DNA of 46,376 nucleotides from Gammaproteobacteria bacterium (GTDB taxonomy: Bacteria; Pseudomonadota; Gammaproteobacteria; SZUA-229): contig JAJRUQ010000148.1 of assembly GCA_024277705.1 (NCBI GenBank), positions 1 through 46,376 of the forward strand, read 5' to 3'. The notes beneath the pieces were generated by a model. It did not search any database. It was given only the letters and a program-made list of their open reading frames with translations, and was not told the DNA's origin. Made by a program: the position numbers and the translations under genes. Of the stretch, positions 20,849-28,709 are shown in pieces; positions within the stretch are counted from its first letter, which is position 1, and each line of letters begins with the position of its first letter.

Positions 20849-21454
20849 ATGAAACCAAGAAAATTACTTTATCTGCACGGATTCAATAGTTCACCGGAGT
20901 CACACAAGGCTTTACTGGTCAGTAAGTACCTGGCCGAAAAAGGGTGCTCTGAACAGTTAATATGCCCTCAAATTCCAGCGGTGCCCGGCGAAGCCAGAGA
21001 ATTTCTTGAAGACATTGTGCAGCAGACCATCAGTGATTATCAGCTTAATTTTGTCGGTAGCTCACTTGGCGGCTATTACGCCACCTATCTGGCAGAAAAA
21101 TACAGTGGCAGCGCGGTGCTTATCAACCCATCGGTAAAACCCTACGAAACCCTGAAAGCCTGTCTCGGAGAAAATAAATTTTACTTTGATGATGGCTGCT
21201 GGGACTTTAATGAAACCCATATTCAGCAACTAAAAGAAATGGATGTGAAACACATCAGCGATGCCCGGCGTTATCTCGTCTTACTGCAAACCGGAGATCA
21301 GACACTAGACTACCGGCAAGCAGAAAAAAAATACAAAAACAGTCAGTGCATAATCGAACAGGGCGGTGATCATGGCTTTGTTGATCTGGAACGCTATCTT
21401 TTACAGATTATGCAGTTCAGCAAAATAGCATGTGATAAAACATTCACCAGGTAA
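20849..21454 (+). CDS. yqiA: YqiA/YcfP-family alpha/beta-hydrolase (esterase)
   Basis: A 201-residue alpha/beta-hydrolase. LYLHGFNSSP forms the oxyanion region, GSSLGG holds the nucleophile Ser, an Asp follows QTGDQTLDY, and the catalytic His is in GGDHGF. E. coli YqiA hydrolyses short acyl esters in vitro; the natural substrate is unknown. It is followed 5 nt later by nagZ, so the two are probably one operon. Confidence 0.88.
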   Translation: MKPRKLLYLHGFNSSPESHKALLVSKYLAEKGCSEQLICPQIPAVPGEAREFLEDIVQQTISDYQLNFVGSSLGGYYATYLAEKYSGSAVLINPSVKPYETLKACLGENKFYFDDGCWDFNETHIQQLKEMDVKHISDARRYLVLLQTGDQTLDYRQAEKKYKNSQCIIEQGGDHGFVDLERYLLQIMQFSKIACDKTFTR

Positions 21455-21459
21455 GTCTT

Positions 21460-22506
21460 ATGACTCTCGGTCCATTGATGGTTGATCTTGAAGGAACAAG
21501 TATCAGCAAAAAAGAAAAACAATTATTACAGAAAGCAGAAGTGGGCGGCGTTATCCTGTTCACCAGAAATTTTGAATCGATAACACAATTAACCGCACTG
21601 GTGGCAGAACTGCATAATATCCGTTCACCACAACTGTTAATTGCTGTTGACCATGAAGGGGGACGGGTACAGCGGTTTCATGATGGCTTCAGCCATATTC
21701 CGGCCGCCAGCTGTTATGCAAAAATGGCTAACAACGATATCGAAAAAAGCCGCCAGCTAGCAGAAAACGCCGGCTGGCTGATGGCCATTGAGTTACGTGC
21801 TTGCGGTATCGATTTCAGTTTTGCGCCGGTACTGGACCTGGCTCACGGTTTAAGCGGTGTTATTGGCGACCGTGCCTTCCATAGCAAGCCTGCCACGGTA
21901 GCAACACTGGCTTATGCTTTTATGCATGGCATGAACAAAGCCGGCATGCAGGCTGTCGGTAAACATTTTCCCGGCCATGGCGGCGTGGCAGAGGATTCCC
22001 ATATCGCAATGCCGGTCGATCATCGCAGCCTGGAGGAACTGTTGCACAGCGACATTATTCCTTTTGAAAATATGATAGAAAATAAACTTGCCGCGATCAT
22101 GCCCGCTCATGTCATTTACGACAAGGTGGATGCCAGGCCGGCCGGTTATTCCCGATTCTGGATCAATGATATTTTACGCCAGCGTTTTAACTTTCAGGGC
22201 GTGGTGTTCAGTGATGACCTGTCTATGGAAGCGGCCGGTGTTGCCGGTGGTTTCGGCGAACGCGCAGAAGCTGCCTTAACTGCGGGTTGCGATATGGCAC
22301 TGATCTGTAACCACCTTGATGGTGCTATCGAGGCGACTGAATATATAAAAGGTTATAACAACCCGGTTTCACAATTACGTTTAGTACGAATGCACGGCGA
22401 AGGTGAACATAACTGGCAGCAGTTACGACAGGACAGACACTGGCAACAGATAACTGAACAGATCGTGGCCCTGAATGATTCACCCGAACTGGAACTGGAT
22501 GTTTAA
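21460..22506 (+). CDS. nagZ: Beta-N-acetylhexosaminidase NagZ
   Basis: NagZ is a cytoplasmic family-3 glycosidase that removes N-acetylglucosamine from anhydromuropeptides during wall recycling. The 348 residues carry AVDHEGGRVQR, the KHFPGHGGVAEDSH block (with the His of the Asp-His dyad and the flexible catalytic loop), and FSDDLSMEAAG with the nucleophile Asp. It follows yqiA with a 5-nt gap. The stop codon lies inside a stem-loop. Substrates would come from transglycosylases such as MltF in this window. Confidence 0.95.
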   Translation: MTLGPLMVDLEGTSISKKEKQLLQKAEVGGVILFTRNFESITQLTALVAELHNIRSPQLLIAVDHEGGRVQRFHDGFSHIPAASCYAKMANNDIEKSRQLAENAGWLMAIELRACGIDFSFAPVLDLAHGLSGVIGDRAFHSKPATVATLAYAFMHGMNKAGMQAVGKHFPGHGGVAEDSHIAMPVDHRSLEELLHSDIIPFENMIENKLAAIMPAHVIYDKVDARPAGYSRFWINDILRQRFNFQGVVFSDDLSMEAAGVAGGFGERAEAALTAGCDMALICNHLDGAIEATEYIKGYNNPVSQLRLVRMHGEGEHNWQQLRQDRHWQQITEQIVALNDSPELELDV

Positions 22507-22527
22507 TCCTGCTTAACAGGATTAAAC
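22501..22527. terminator. Stem-loop overlapping the nagZ stop codon
   Basis: GTTTAATCCTG pairs perfectly with CAGGATTAAAC around a 5-nt loop CTTAA. No T-run follows, so a 3'-end stabilising or processing role is as likely as termination. Confidence 0.45.
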
Positions 22528-22662
22528 CGGGGTGATGTTAACCTGTAATACACTGCTAACCGGGCTGCAATCTTTGTTATTCCCTTGATGCAAACAATAT
22601 AAAGCGGTATAAATACAAATATCTGATTTACCCCTGAAATTACCCAGCAGCGAAAACCAATC

Positions 22663-23034
22663 ATGAATAAAAAAAAGCTACTTATTATCATGTCCAACTC
22701 TGATCCGGCCCAGCCCGAAGGCTGTTACGCTCCCTTGTTTCAGGCGACTATCGCCGCAGCATTGTCTCATGATGTTGAAGTTGTGTTTACCGGTTGTGCC
22801 GGGAAACTGGCGATTGCTGACAATGCTGAAAATTCTGAGATCAACCTGGAGTCACACCGTACTATCTACGACATCATCAAAGAGGCACATACGGCGGGAG
22901 TATCTTTTAAAGCCTGCAATACTTCACTAAAAATGGCCGCTGAAGAAATGATTCCCGAAGTTGAGGAACGTGTTGGCGCGGCTTATGTTATCGGCGAAGC
23001 GATGGATGAAAACACCATTACCTTTACTTATTAA
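22663..23034 (+). CDS. DsrE-family protein
   Basis: A 123-residue single-domain protein of the DsrE/TusD fold. The N-terminal strand KKLLIIMSNSDP is followed by ACxx-like motif FKACNTSLK at about residue 85, where sulfur-carrying relatives have their cysteine; a second Cys pair lies in the CYAPLF and FTGCAG region. It ends with a YVIGEAM strand. Relatives act in sulfur relay or are of unknown function, and this stand-alone gene has no dsr or tus neighbours, so sulfur transfer is only a possibility. Confidence 0.8.
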   Translation: MNKKKLLIIMSNSDPAQPEGCYAPLFQATIAAALSHDVEVVFTGCAGKLAIADNAENSEINLESHRTIYDIIKEAHTAGVSFKACNTSLKMAAEEMIPEVEERVGAAYVIGEAMDENTITFTY

Positions 23035-23075
23035 AACAGCATGATTTGCAGACAATATTTATCAGCCTTGAAACC

Positions 23076-23630
23076 ATGAACCCTGAATTAACTTTACCCG
23101 CCGGTTGCAAACAGATTATCAGTAACCGTGAAATTATCTCGGCTATGGATAAACTTGCTGATAAACTTAATCAACAGTTAAAAAATGATACCCCCGTGGT
23201 ACTGTGTGTAATGCACGGGGGGTTGATTTTCTCCGGGCAGTTATTACCAAGATTAAACTGTATGCTGGAAATCGATTATCTTCACGCCACCCGTTATCAA
23301 GATAAAACAACAGGAGGTTTGCTGAAATGGCTGGCTTATCCGGTGACATCACTCAAAGGCAGAAGTGTACTTATTCTTGATGATATACTGGATGAAGGGA
23401 TTACCTTGAAAGCAATTATTGAATATTGTAAAAAACAGGGAGCAACAAAGATAACATCTGCCGTCCTGCTTAAAAAAAACCATCAGCGCTGTCTCGATGA
23501 TGATGCTATAAAAACCACATTAACTGATAATATTGCACTTACTGTAGAGGATAAATACGTTTTTGGTTATGGTATGGATTACAATGGAAAATACCGGCAA
23601 CTTGATGCTATTTATGCACTGGCAGAGTAA
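23076..23630 (+). CDS. hpt: Hypoxanthine-guanine phosphoribosyltransferase
   Basis: It salvages hypoxanthine and guanine with PRPP to IMP and GMP. From the ATG at 23076 it has 184 residues. The PRPP loop VLILDDILDEGITL is intact; VVLCVMHGGLIFSG precedes it, and YVFGYGMDYNGKYR near the C-terminus resembles the Pseudomonas-type enzyme. An in-frame TTG at 23046 would add ten residues. It lies close behind the DsrE gene. With the downstream phosphorylase, which should release hypoxanthine, it forms a plausible salvage pair. Confidence 0.9.
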   Translation: MNPELTLPAGCKQIISNREIISAMDKLADKLNQQLKNDTPVVLCVMHGGLIFSGQLLPRLNCMLEIDYLHATRYQDKTTGGLLKWLAYPVTSLKGRSVLILDDILDEGITLKAIIEYCKKQGATKITSAVLLKKNHQRCLDDDAIKTTLTDNIALTVEDKYVFGYGMDYNGKYRQLDAIYALAE

Positions 23631-23833
23631 TAAAAAGTTTTATGTCTTTTAACCGCATACAACTGTCAGATCTAAAGTATTTACAGCGATCATTACTGTG
23701 CCGTTAGCGCAGAGAGATGCGTTGCAAGCACTTTGCAATTTATGTCTCGGATGAACATGCTTGTATCCACCGCTAATGATTAAACAAACAGCATAAAGAA
23801 TAAAGGTTAAAAAAATAAATTAAGGAGTAGCGA

Positions 23834-24601
23834 GTGAAACTTGCAATTATCGGTGGCAGCCTGCTCAAGCAGATAAAACATTTTGAAAAGATTTCAGAAG
23901 AACAAATCCATACCCCTTTTGGTGAACCTTCTGACCATTTTTTTACCGGTAAAATTAATGAGCTGGAAGTTGTATATCTCAATCGACATGCACAAACCCA
24001 TCATATCGCACCCCATCAGATAAACTATAAAGCAAACATGTTTGTTTTAAAAATTCTTGATGTGACACATGTTATTGCCGTAACCGCAGTTGGCGGTATT
24101 ACCGAAAATATGTCACCCATGAAATGGGTTGTGCCTGACCAGATCATCGATTATACCCATGGCCGTAGTCAAACCTATACTGACGGCAGTGATAAAGAGG
24201 TCAAACATATTGATTTCACCTATCCGTTTGATGATGTTTTAAGCAGTCAGATAAAACAGGCAATGCAAGATTGTAACTATAAACATGAGGAAAAAGCCAC
24301 CTACGGGGTAACTCAGGGGCCAAGACTGGAAACCATTGCAGAAATAAAACGCATGAAACAGGATGGCTGCGATATTGTAGGCATGACCGCTATGCCTGAA
24401 GCGGCACTGGCCCGTGAACTTGAGATCAATTATGCCACCATGTCGCTGGTAGTAAACTGGGCTGCCGGTGCTGGAGAAAATATTGAAGCGACAGATAAAA
24501 GAATTGAAATAATATCGATGGATAAAATCAAACAGTCTATTGAACAGGGCAATCATATGGCTGAAGCCATTATTCAGCAATTAGTTACCCGGTTAAACTG
24601 A
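23834..24601 (+). CDS. Probable S-methyl-5'-thioinosine phosphorylase (MTAP family)
   Basis: A 255-residue member of the methylthioadenosine/purine nucleoside phosphorylase family. The motif NRHAQTHHIAPHQINYKAN forms the phosphate and ribose site, GVTQGPRLET is the core phosphorylase motif, and GMTAMPEAALARELEINYA binds the sugar. Where adenine-specific MTAP has a TDYD-type segment, this protein reads VVNWAAG. An Asn there suits a 6-oxopurine base, as in the Pseudomonas methylthioinosine phosphorylase. The product hypoxanthine could be used by the upstream hpt gene. GTG start with an AAGGAG Shine-Dalgarno at 6 nt. The 203 nt before it hold no gene I can support. Confidence 0.82.
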   Translation: MKLAIIGGSLLKQIKHFEKISEEQIHTPFGEPSDHFFTGKINELEVVYLNRHAQTHHIAPHQINYKANMFVLKILDVTHVIAVTAVGGITENMSPMKWVVPDQIIDYTHGRSQTYTDGSDKEVKHIDFTYPFDDVLSSQIKQAMQDCNYKHEEKATYGVTQGPRLETIAEIKRMKQDGCDIVGMTAMPEAALARELEINYATMSLVVNWAAGAGENIEATDKRIEIISMDKIKQSIEQGNHMAEAIIQQLVTRLN

Positions 24602-24673
24602 TTAATTCAGTTATCATAAATAAAAGTATAAGGCGACAAAATAAACAACACAGGATGTAAAAAAGGGGGGAAA

Positions 24674-26173
24674 ATGAGCAAACTAATAATATTTAATTTT
24701 GATGGAACATCAAATGAACCGGATGATGCTGATCAGGAAATAGACAATACAGGTGCTATAGAAGATGAGAATATTACCAATATACTCAAGTTTCACATAC
24801 TTTGTGGTGGCACTTTAAAAACAGGAAAAAAAGTGGCTGGCGATCAAATCAGTTTTTATTATAGCGGCATCGGCACTTACGGGAATTTTTTTCAACGCTT
24901 ATATAATTCAGGTTTGTCCAGAGAAAAATTTGATGTTGCCAGAATTTTGCGTGCAGCATTAGCCGATTTTAAAGATTCATATCAGGCCGGTGACAGAATT
25001 CTGGTCACCGGATTCAGTCGCGGCGCTGCACTGGCTCGCCGTTTTGCCTCACTTATCAACAAAGATGTCGGCCCTGACGATATTATCGAAGCCGTGTTTG
25101 ATACCGTAGCATCTATCGGTTTACCCAACATGAAAAAATCAGAACGTCCGCATTCTGAAGTTGTGTTTGAAAATGGCCACACACTCCCGGTTAATGTAAA
25201 ACAGGCACTGCATTGTTTATCCCTGGATGACAAACGTAAAATATTTCAGCCCACCTTAATGAATACTGAAGACAAGATAACAGAAGTATGGTTTGCCGGA
25301 GCACACTCGGATGTCGGAGGTGGCTATTATTATGATGGTCTGGCGGATATCAGCTTTCGTTTTATGCTTAACTGGATTGATGATCTGGAATGGACAGTGA
25401 ATATAATGTCTCCGCCCGATGTTAACTATGACGAGCTTGTTGACAGTGATGCCGGATACTCGATATCACAGGATGACATTTCTATTGATCCCAACGTATT
25501 TGGTAAAAATCACGAACAAAACCGCAGTAAACTGATTAGCTGGATGACGCTGACCGACAGGTTGTGCTGTGTTATCGAGAACGATGAATTAACCCGGCTA
25601 CCGCCCACAGTACACCATTCGGTGGCTGAACGAATTGCCGGTGACCGCAATTATATCCCGCAATCATTAAAAGGCGTATCACACAATATCCTTTATGATG
25701 ACGATTCCATGCAATATTTCAAAGGTATGCTTGCCCATAAAGAAAACCAGCTTAACCGTTTAAACAGAATTTCTGCCAATGAAGAAATAACCACGGTTGC
25801 GCTGGCGCACCACCTGTACAATCACACCGGTTTATACCTGCAAGCAGGGGAGGAATACGAGATCAGTGTGAAAAAAACCAATGCTGGTGAACAGCAGTGG
25901 CGTGATGCCGGTATCCTGTGTGATGCCAATGGCTGGGATCGTGCGGATGTCAAACTGGGCTGGAAAGAAATTGCCATTGCCGGCATGGAACCGTTTCGCA
26001 GAGTCGCCGATGCTGACTGGTTTTGCCTGTGCGGCTCGATCGGCAATACTGATGACAACGCTTTTAAAATTGGTCTGAAAAGTACGGTTAAAGCAGAAAA
26101 AACAGGTGAATTATGTTTATTTGCCAATGACTTGAACCGTTTTATGGTAACAATTTTGGCAAATTACAGGTAA
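24674..26173 (+). CDS. DUF2235 (Tle1-like) alpha/beta-hydrolase, possible phospholipase
   Basis: A 499-residue protein. Its N-terminal half is a DUF2235 domain: FNFDGTSNE at the start, nucleophile elbow GFSRG with Ser115, FDTVAS with Asp143, and WFAGAHSDVGGGY with His211. DUF2235 includes the Tle1 phospholipase effectors of type VI secretion as well as many uncharacterised hydrolases. The C-terminal half (about residues 380-499) is beta-rich and unassigned. No vgrG, PAAR, immunity-type lipoprotein or other T6SS gene lies nearby, so an effector role is unproven. The Shine-Dalgarno is very strong (AGGGGGG). A holin-amidase pair lies 1.1 kb downstream. Confidence 0.8.
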   Translation: MSKLIIFNFDGTSNEPDDADQEIDNTGAIEDENITNILKFHILCGGTLKTGKKVAGDQISFYYSGIGTYGNFFQRLYNSGLSREKFDVARILRAALADFKDSYQAGDRILVTGFSRGAALARRFASLINKDVGPDDIIEAVFDTVASIGLPNMKKSERPHSEVVFENGHTLPVNVKQALHCLSLDDKRKIFQPTLMNTEDKITEVWFAGAHSDVGGGYYYDGLADISFRFMLNWIDDLEWTVNIMSPPDVNYDELVDSDAGYSISQDDISIDPNVFGKNHEQNRSKLISWMTLTDRLCCVIENDELTRLPPTVHHSVAERIAGDRNYIPQSLKGVSHNILYDDDSMQYFKGMLAHKENQLNRLNRISANEEITTVALAHHLYNHTGLYLQAGEEYEISVKKTNAGEQQWRDAGILCDANGWDRADVKLGWKEIAIAGMEPFRRVADADWFCLCGSIGNTDDNAFKIGLKSTVKAEKTGELCLFANDLNRFMVTILANYR

Positions 26174-26267
26174 CGGTTAAACGCCTGTAATATATGTAAA
26201 CGGAAGATAGTAGCGGACCACCGATAGCTGAATCATAAACGATAACCGCATACCGGCAGAAAAACAG

Positions 26268-27215
26268 ATGAACACAAAAGATATAATACAATTGAATCAA
26301 AGCTTTGCATTGAACAAATCCGGCAATCATCTGGTATTTGTCTCCGGCAGCAAAGGTATCCCGGTTATTGAAATAACAAACCAGCATGCCAGTGCCAGGA
26401 TCAGTCTACAGGGTGCCCATCTGTTAAGCTGGATACCCGAAGGTGAGGCTGATGTCCTCTGGTTATCGGAAGATGCCGTTTGTGCCGCCGGAAAATCAAT
26501 CCGTGGCGGTATACCGATATGCTGGCCCTGGTTTGGCGCTCACGCAAGTAACACAAGCTATCCGGCACACGGTTTTGCCAGAACCATTATCTGGCATGTT
26601 AATGCCACCCAGGCACTCGCCAATGGCAATACCATTATTAACTTAAGTATAACGCCGCAAACAGAAACTGAAAGCATGTGGCCGGCAGATACAGAGCTGA
26701 ACTTATGTATTTCTATCGGCAAAAAACTTGAAATGGAATTGACCACCCGTAACAATGGTACGCAAGCTGTTGTCATCGGGCAGGCGTTCCATACTTATTT
26801 CAAGGTTGGTGATATCAGCGAAGTTTTACTGCATGGGCTGGACGATACTGATTATCTCGATAAACCTGATAACTTCAAACGCAAGGTTCAGCACGGACAC
26901 ATCACCATCGAAAATGAAGTTGACAGAATTTATCTCGACACCGCCAGTGATTGTGTCATCGAAGATAATTCACTTAAGCGAAATATCATTATCAGAAAGT
27001 GTGGCAGTCATTCCACCGTTGTCTGGAACCCGTGGAAGAAAATTGCTGACAAAATGGGGGATTTGGGTAAAGATGGTTATAAGAAAATGTTATGCGTTGA
27101 AAGCAGCAATGCCGCTGAAGACGTAGTGACCATCGAACCCGGAAAATCGCATCAGCTTTGGATACAGTATGAAGTTCAACCGGTAATAAACAAACATGAT
27201 TCAACAACAGGGTAA
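26268..27215 (+). CDS. yeaD: D-hexose-6-phosphate mutarotase (YeaD-like aldose-1-epimerase family)
   Basis: A 315-residue beta-sandwich enzyme of the galactose-mutarotase superfamily. It should interconvert alpha and beta anomers of glucose-6-phosphate or a related sugar phosphate. Marks are QGAHLLSW, SIRGGIPICWPWFG, PAHGFART with the catalytic His, a second His in FHTYFKVGD, and the catalytic Glu in CVESSNA. Length fits YeaD (about 294) with a short N-terminal extension. It stands alone between the DUF2235 gene and the holin gene; the link to either is unclear. Confidence 0.88.
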   Translation: MNTKDIIQLNQSFALNKSGNHLVFVSGSKGIPVIEITNQHASARISLQGAHLLSWIPEGEADVLWLSEDAVCAAGKSIRGGIPICWPWFGAHASNTSYPAHGFARTIIWHVNATQALANGNTIINLSITPQTETESMWPADTELNLCISIGKKLEMELTTRNNGTQAVVIGQAFHTYFKVGDISEVLLHGLDDTDYLDKPDNFKRKVQHGHITIENEVDRIYLDTASDCVIEDNSLKRNIIIRKCGSHSTVVWNPWKKIADKMGDLGKDGYKKMLCVESSNAAEDVVTIEPGKSHQLWIQYEVQPVINKHDSTTG

Positions 27216-27267
27216 AAAGCAGTAACGATGTATTTATAACCATTTTAAAATATCACGGAGAAAAATC

Positions 27268-27732
27268 ATGTCATGGTTAACAGATCTTTTTAGCAGCAAT
27301 GTTGCAAATATAGTAGATTCTGTAGGAAATACGATTGATAAACTGGTTACCTCAGACAAGGAACGTGAGCAGCTGAAAATTAAAATGGAAGATGAACTGA
27401 ACAAGCTAAAGATTACTCAGCTTGAAGCCATTTCCAGATATGATTCAGAAATCAGTAAACGACACCTTGCTGATATGCAGTCTGACAGCTGGCTGGCAAA
27501 AAACATCAGACCACTTTCCCTTGCATTCCTCACCGTTTCCACGGTATTACTGGCTTACCTCACAATTTTTATTCTTGATGAAAGCAAAATAGCACTCCTG
27601 GAGCCGTGGCAGGATCTGTTAAAAACACTGCTGATAACTGTTTATGCCTTTTATTTTGGTAGCCGTGGCTTAGAAAAAGTCAATTCTATTAAAACTGCTG
27701 CCAAAAAAAATAATCCGCAGGCAAAAGGTTAA
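27268..27732 (+). CDS. Holin-type membrane protein (GTA_holin_3TM-like)
   Basis: A 154-residue protein. An N-terminal amphipathic segment and a charged coiled-coil region (about 25-70) are followed by SWLAKNIRP and two clear transmembrane helices (about 84-103 and 117-133). It ends in FYFGSRGLEKV and a lysine-rich tail. This layout and the C-terminal motif match the three-transmembrane holin family named for gene-transfer-agent release, which perforates the inner membrane so that an endolysin can reach the wall. GGAG Shine-Dalgarno present. The wall amidase follows after 45 nt, which fits a holin-endolysin pair. No capsid or tail genes are nearby. Confidence 0.75.
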   Translation: MSWLTDLFSSNVANIVDSVGNTIDKLVTSDKEREQLKIKMEDELNKLKITQLEAISRYDSEISKRHLADMQSDSWLAKNIRPLSLAFLTVSTVLLAYLTIFILDESKIALLEPWQDLLKTLLITVYAFYFGSRGLEKVNSIKTAAKKNNPQAKG

Positions 27733-27777
27733 GGACATCTCTATTCAGTCAGTAATAAAAACAACAGGGACTTCACC

Positions 27778-28608
27778 ATGGAAATTAATAAACATCGATT
27801 AATCGCTGACAATGTTGACTGGCAGGAATCGCCCAACCAGGGTGGTCGGCTGGTTAATGGTCAGCCCGATTCTATTATTATTCATTATACCGCAGGCTCA
27901 TCAGCGGAGTCTGCAGTAAGAAGCCTGAGCAATCCAAAACAGAAAGTTTCAGCTCACCTGGTGATAGGGCGTCAAGGTGAAATTTTTCAGCTGCTTGCTT
28001 TTAATACTGTTGCCTTGCATGCCGGCCGCAGCAGCTGGCAGGGACGTAGTGGATACAATAAATACTCCATTGGTATTGAAATTGATAATGCCGGTATTCT
28101 GACTCCTAATGGTAATGATAAATATCTGTCCTGGTTTAACCGGGTTTATTCCGCTGATGAAGTGATACAGGCCACACACAGAAATGAAAACACTCCCCGT
28201 TACTGGCATCGCTACACGGAGGAACAAATTGCAACGGTATTTGATATATGCGAAACATTATCAGAGTCATACCCGATTAAAGAGCTACTGGGGCATGAAT
28301 AAATTTCACCATCGCGCAAAACAGATCCCGGACCCGCCTTTCCACTGGAAAGGCTGCGCATGACATTATTTGACAATGATAGACAACAGGAAGCAGCGGA
28401 TGATGCCTTGCCAGGACTTGAAAGAATTGCCCGGGTAACAACCCCTTTGCTCAATATCCGCAGTGGTCCCTCTGCCTCTTTTGATAAAGTTGCAGATCCA
28501 CTCAAGCAGGACATGAGAGTCAAAATTTTAGATCAGGATGCTAGCTGGACAAAAGTACGTTTTAGCACGGAAGGCTGGGTGAGTTCGAAGTACCTGTCAA
28601 AATTATAA
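27778..28608 (+). pseudogene. N-acetylmuramoyl-L-alanine amidase (Amidase_2) with C-terminal SH3 domain, interrupted by one in-frame TAA
   Basis: The first open part (27778-28302, 174 residues) is an Amidase_2/AmpD-type domain that would cut the bond between muramic acid and the stem peptide. Zinc ligand His36 is in IIIHYTAG and His173 in GHE. Codon 175 is TAA, and the same frame then continues without a break: ISPSRKTDPGP, which carries the third zinc ligand Asp183, a linker, and a bacterial SH3 domain (LLNIRSGPS...GWVSSKYL) to 28608. An internal ATG at 28360 could give a free SH3 protein. Family members usually have an acidic residue at the stop position. Without readthrough the amidase lacks a zinc ligand and should be inactive. 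It is paired with the upstream holin gene. Confidence 0.82.
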
Positions 28609-28709
28609 AAAATACAGTTCATGGCAGCGCTCAGCTGATCATCACTGGTCTTAAGTTACTGCCGGGTAAATCGAATCAAACGATGTGCAAAGCAGGAGAA
28701 AACAGGCTA

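Noticed and set aside
23690-23780. Possible tRNA (a GTTAGCGCAG string resembling a D-arm)
   Set aside because: No acceptor stem, anticodon stem or T-arm can be paired around it.
24674-26173. Type VI secretion effector locus
   Set aside because: The hydrolase motifs fit Tle1, but no VgrG, PAAR, adaptor or immunity gene is adjacent, so it is not called as such.
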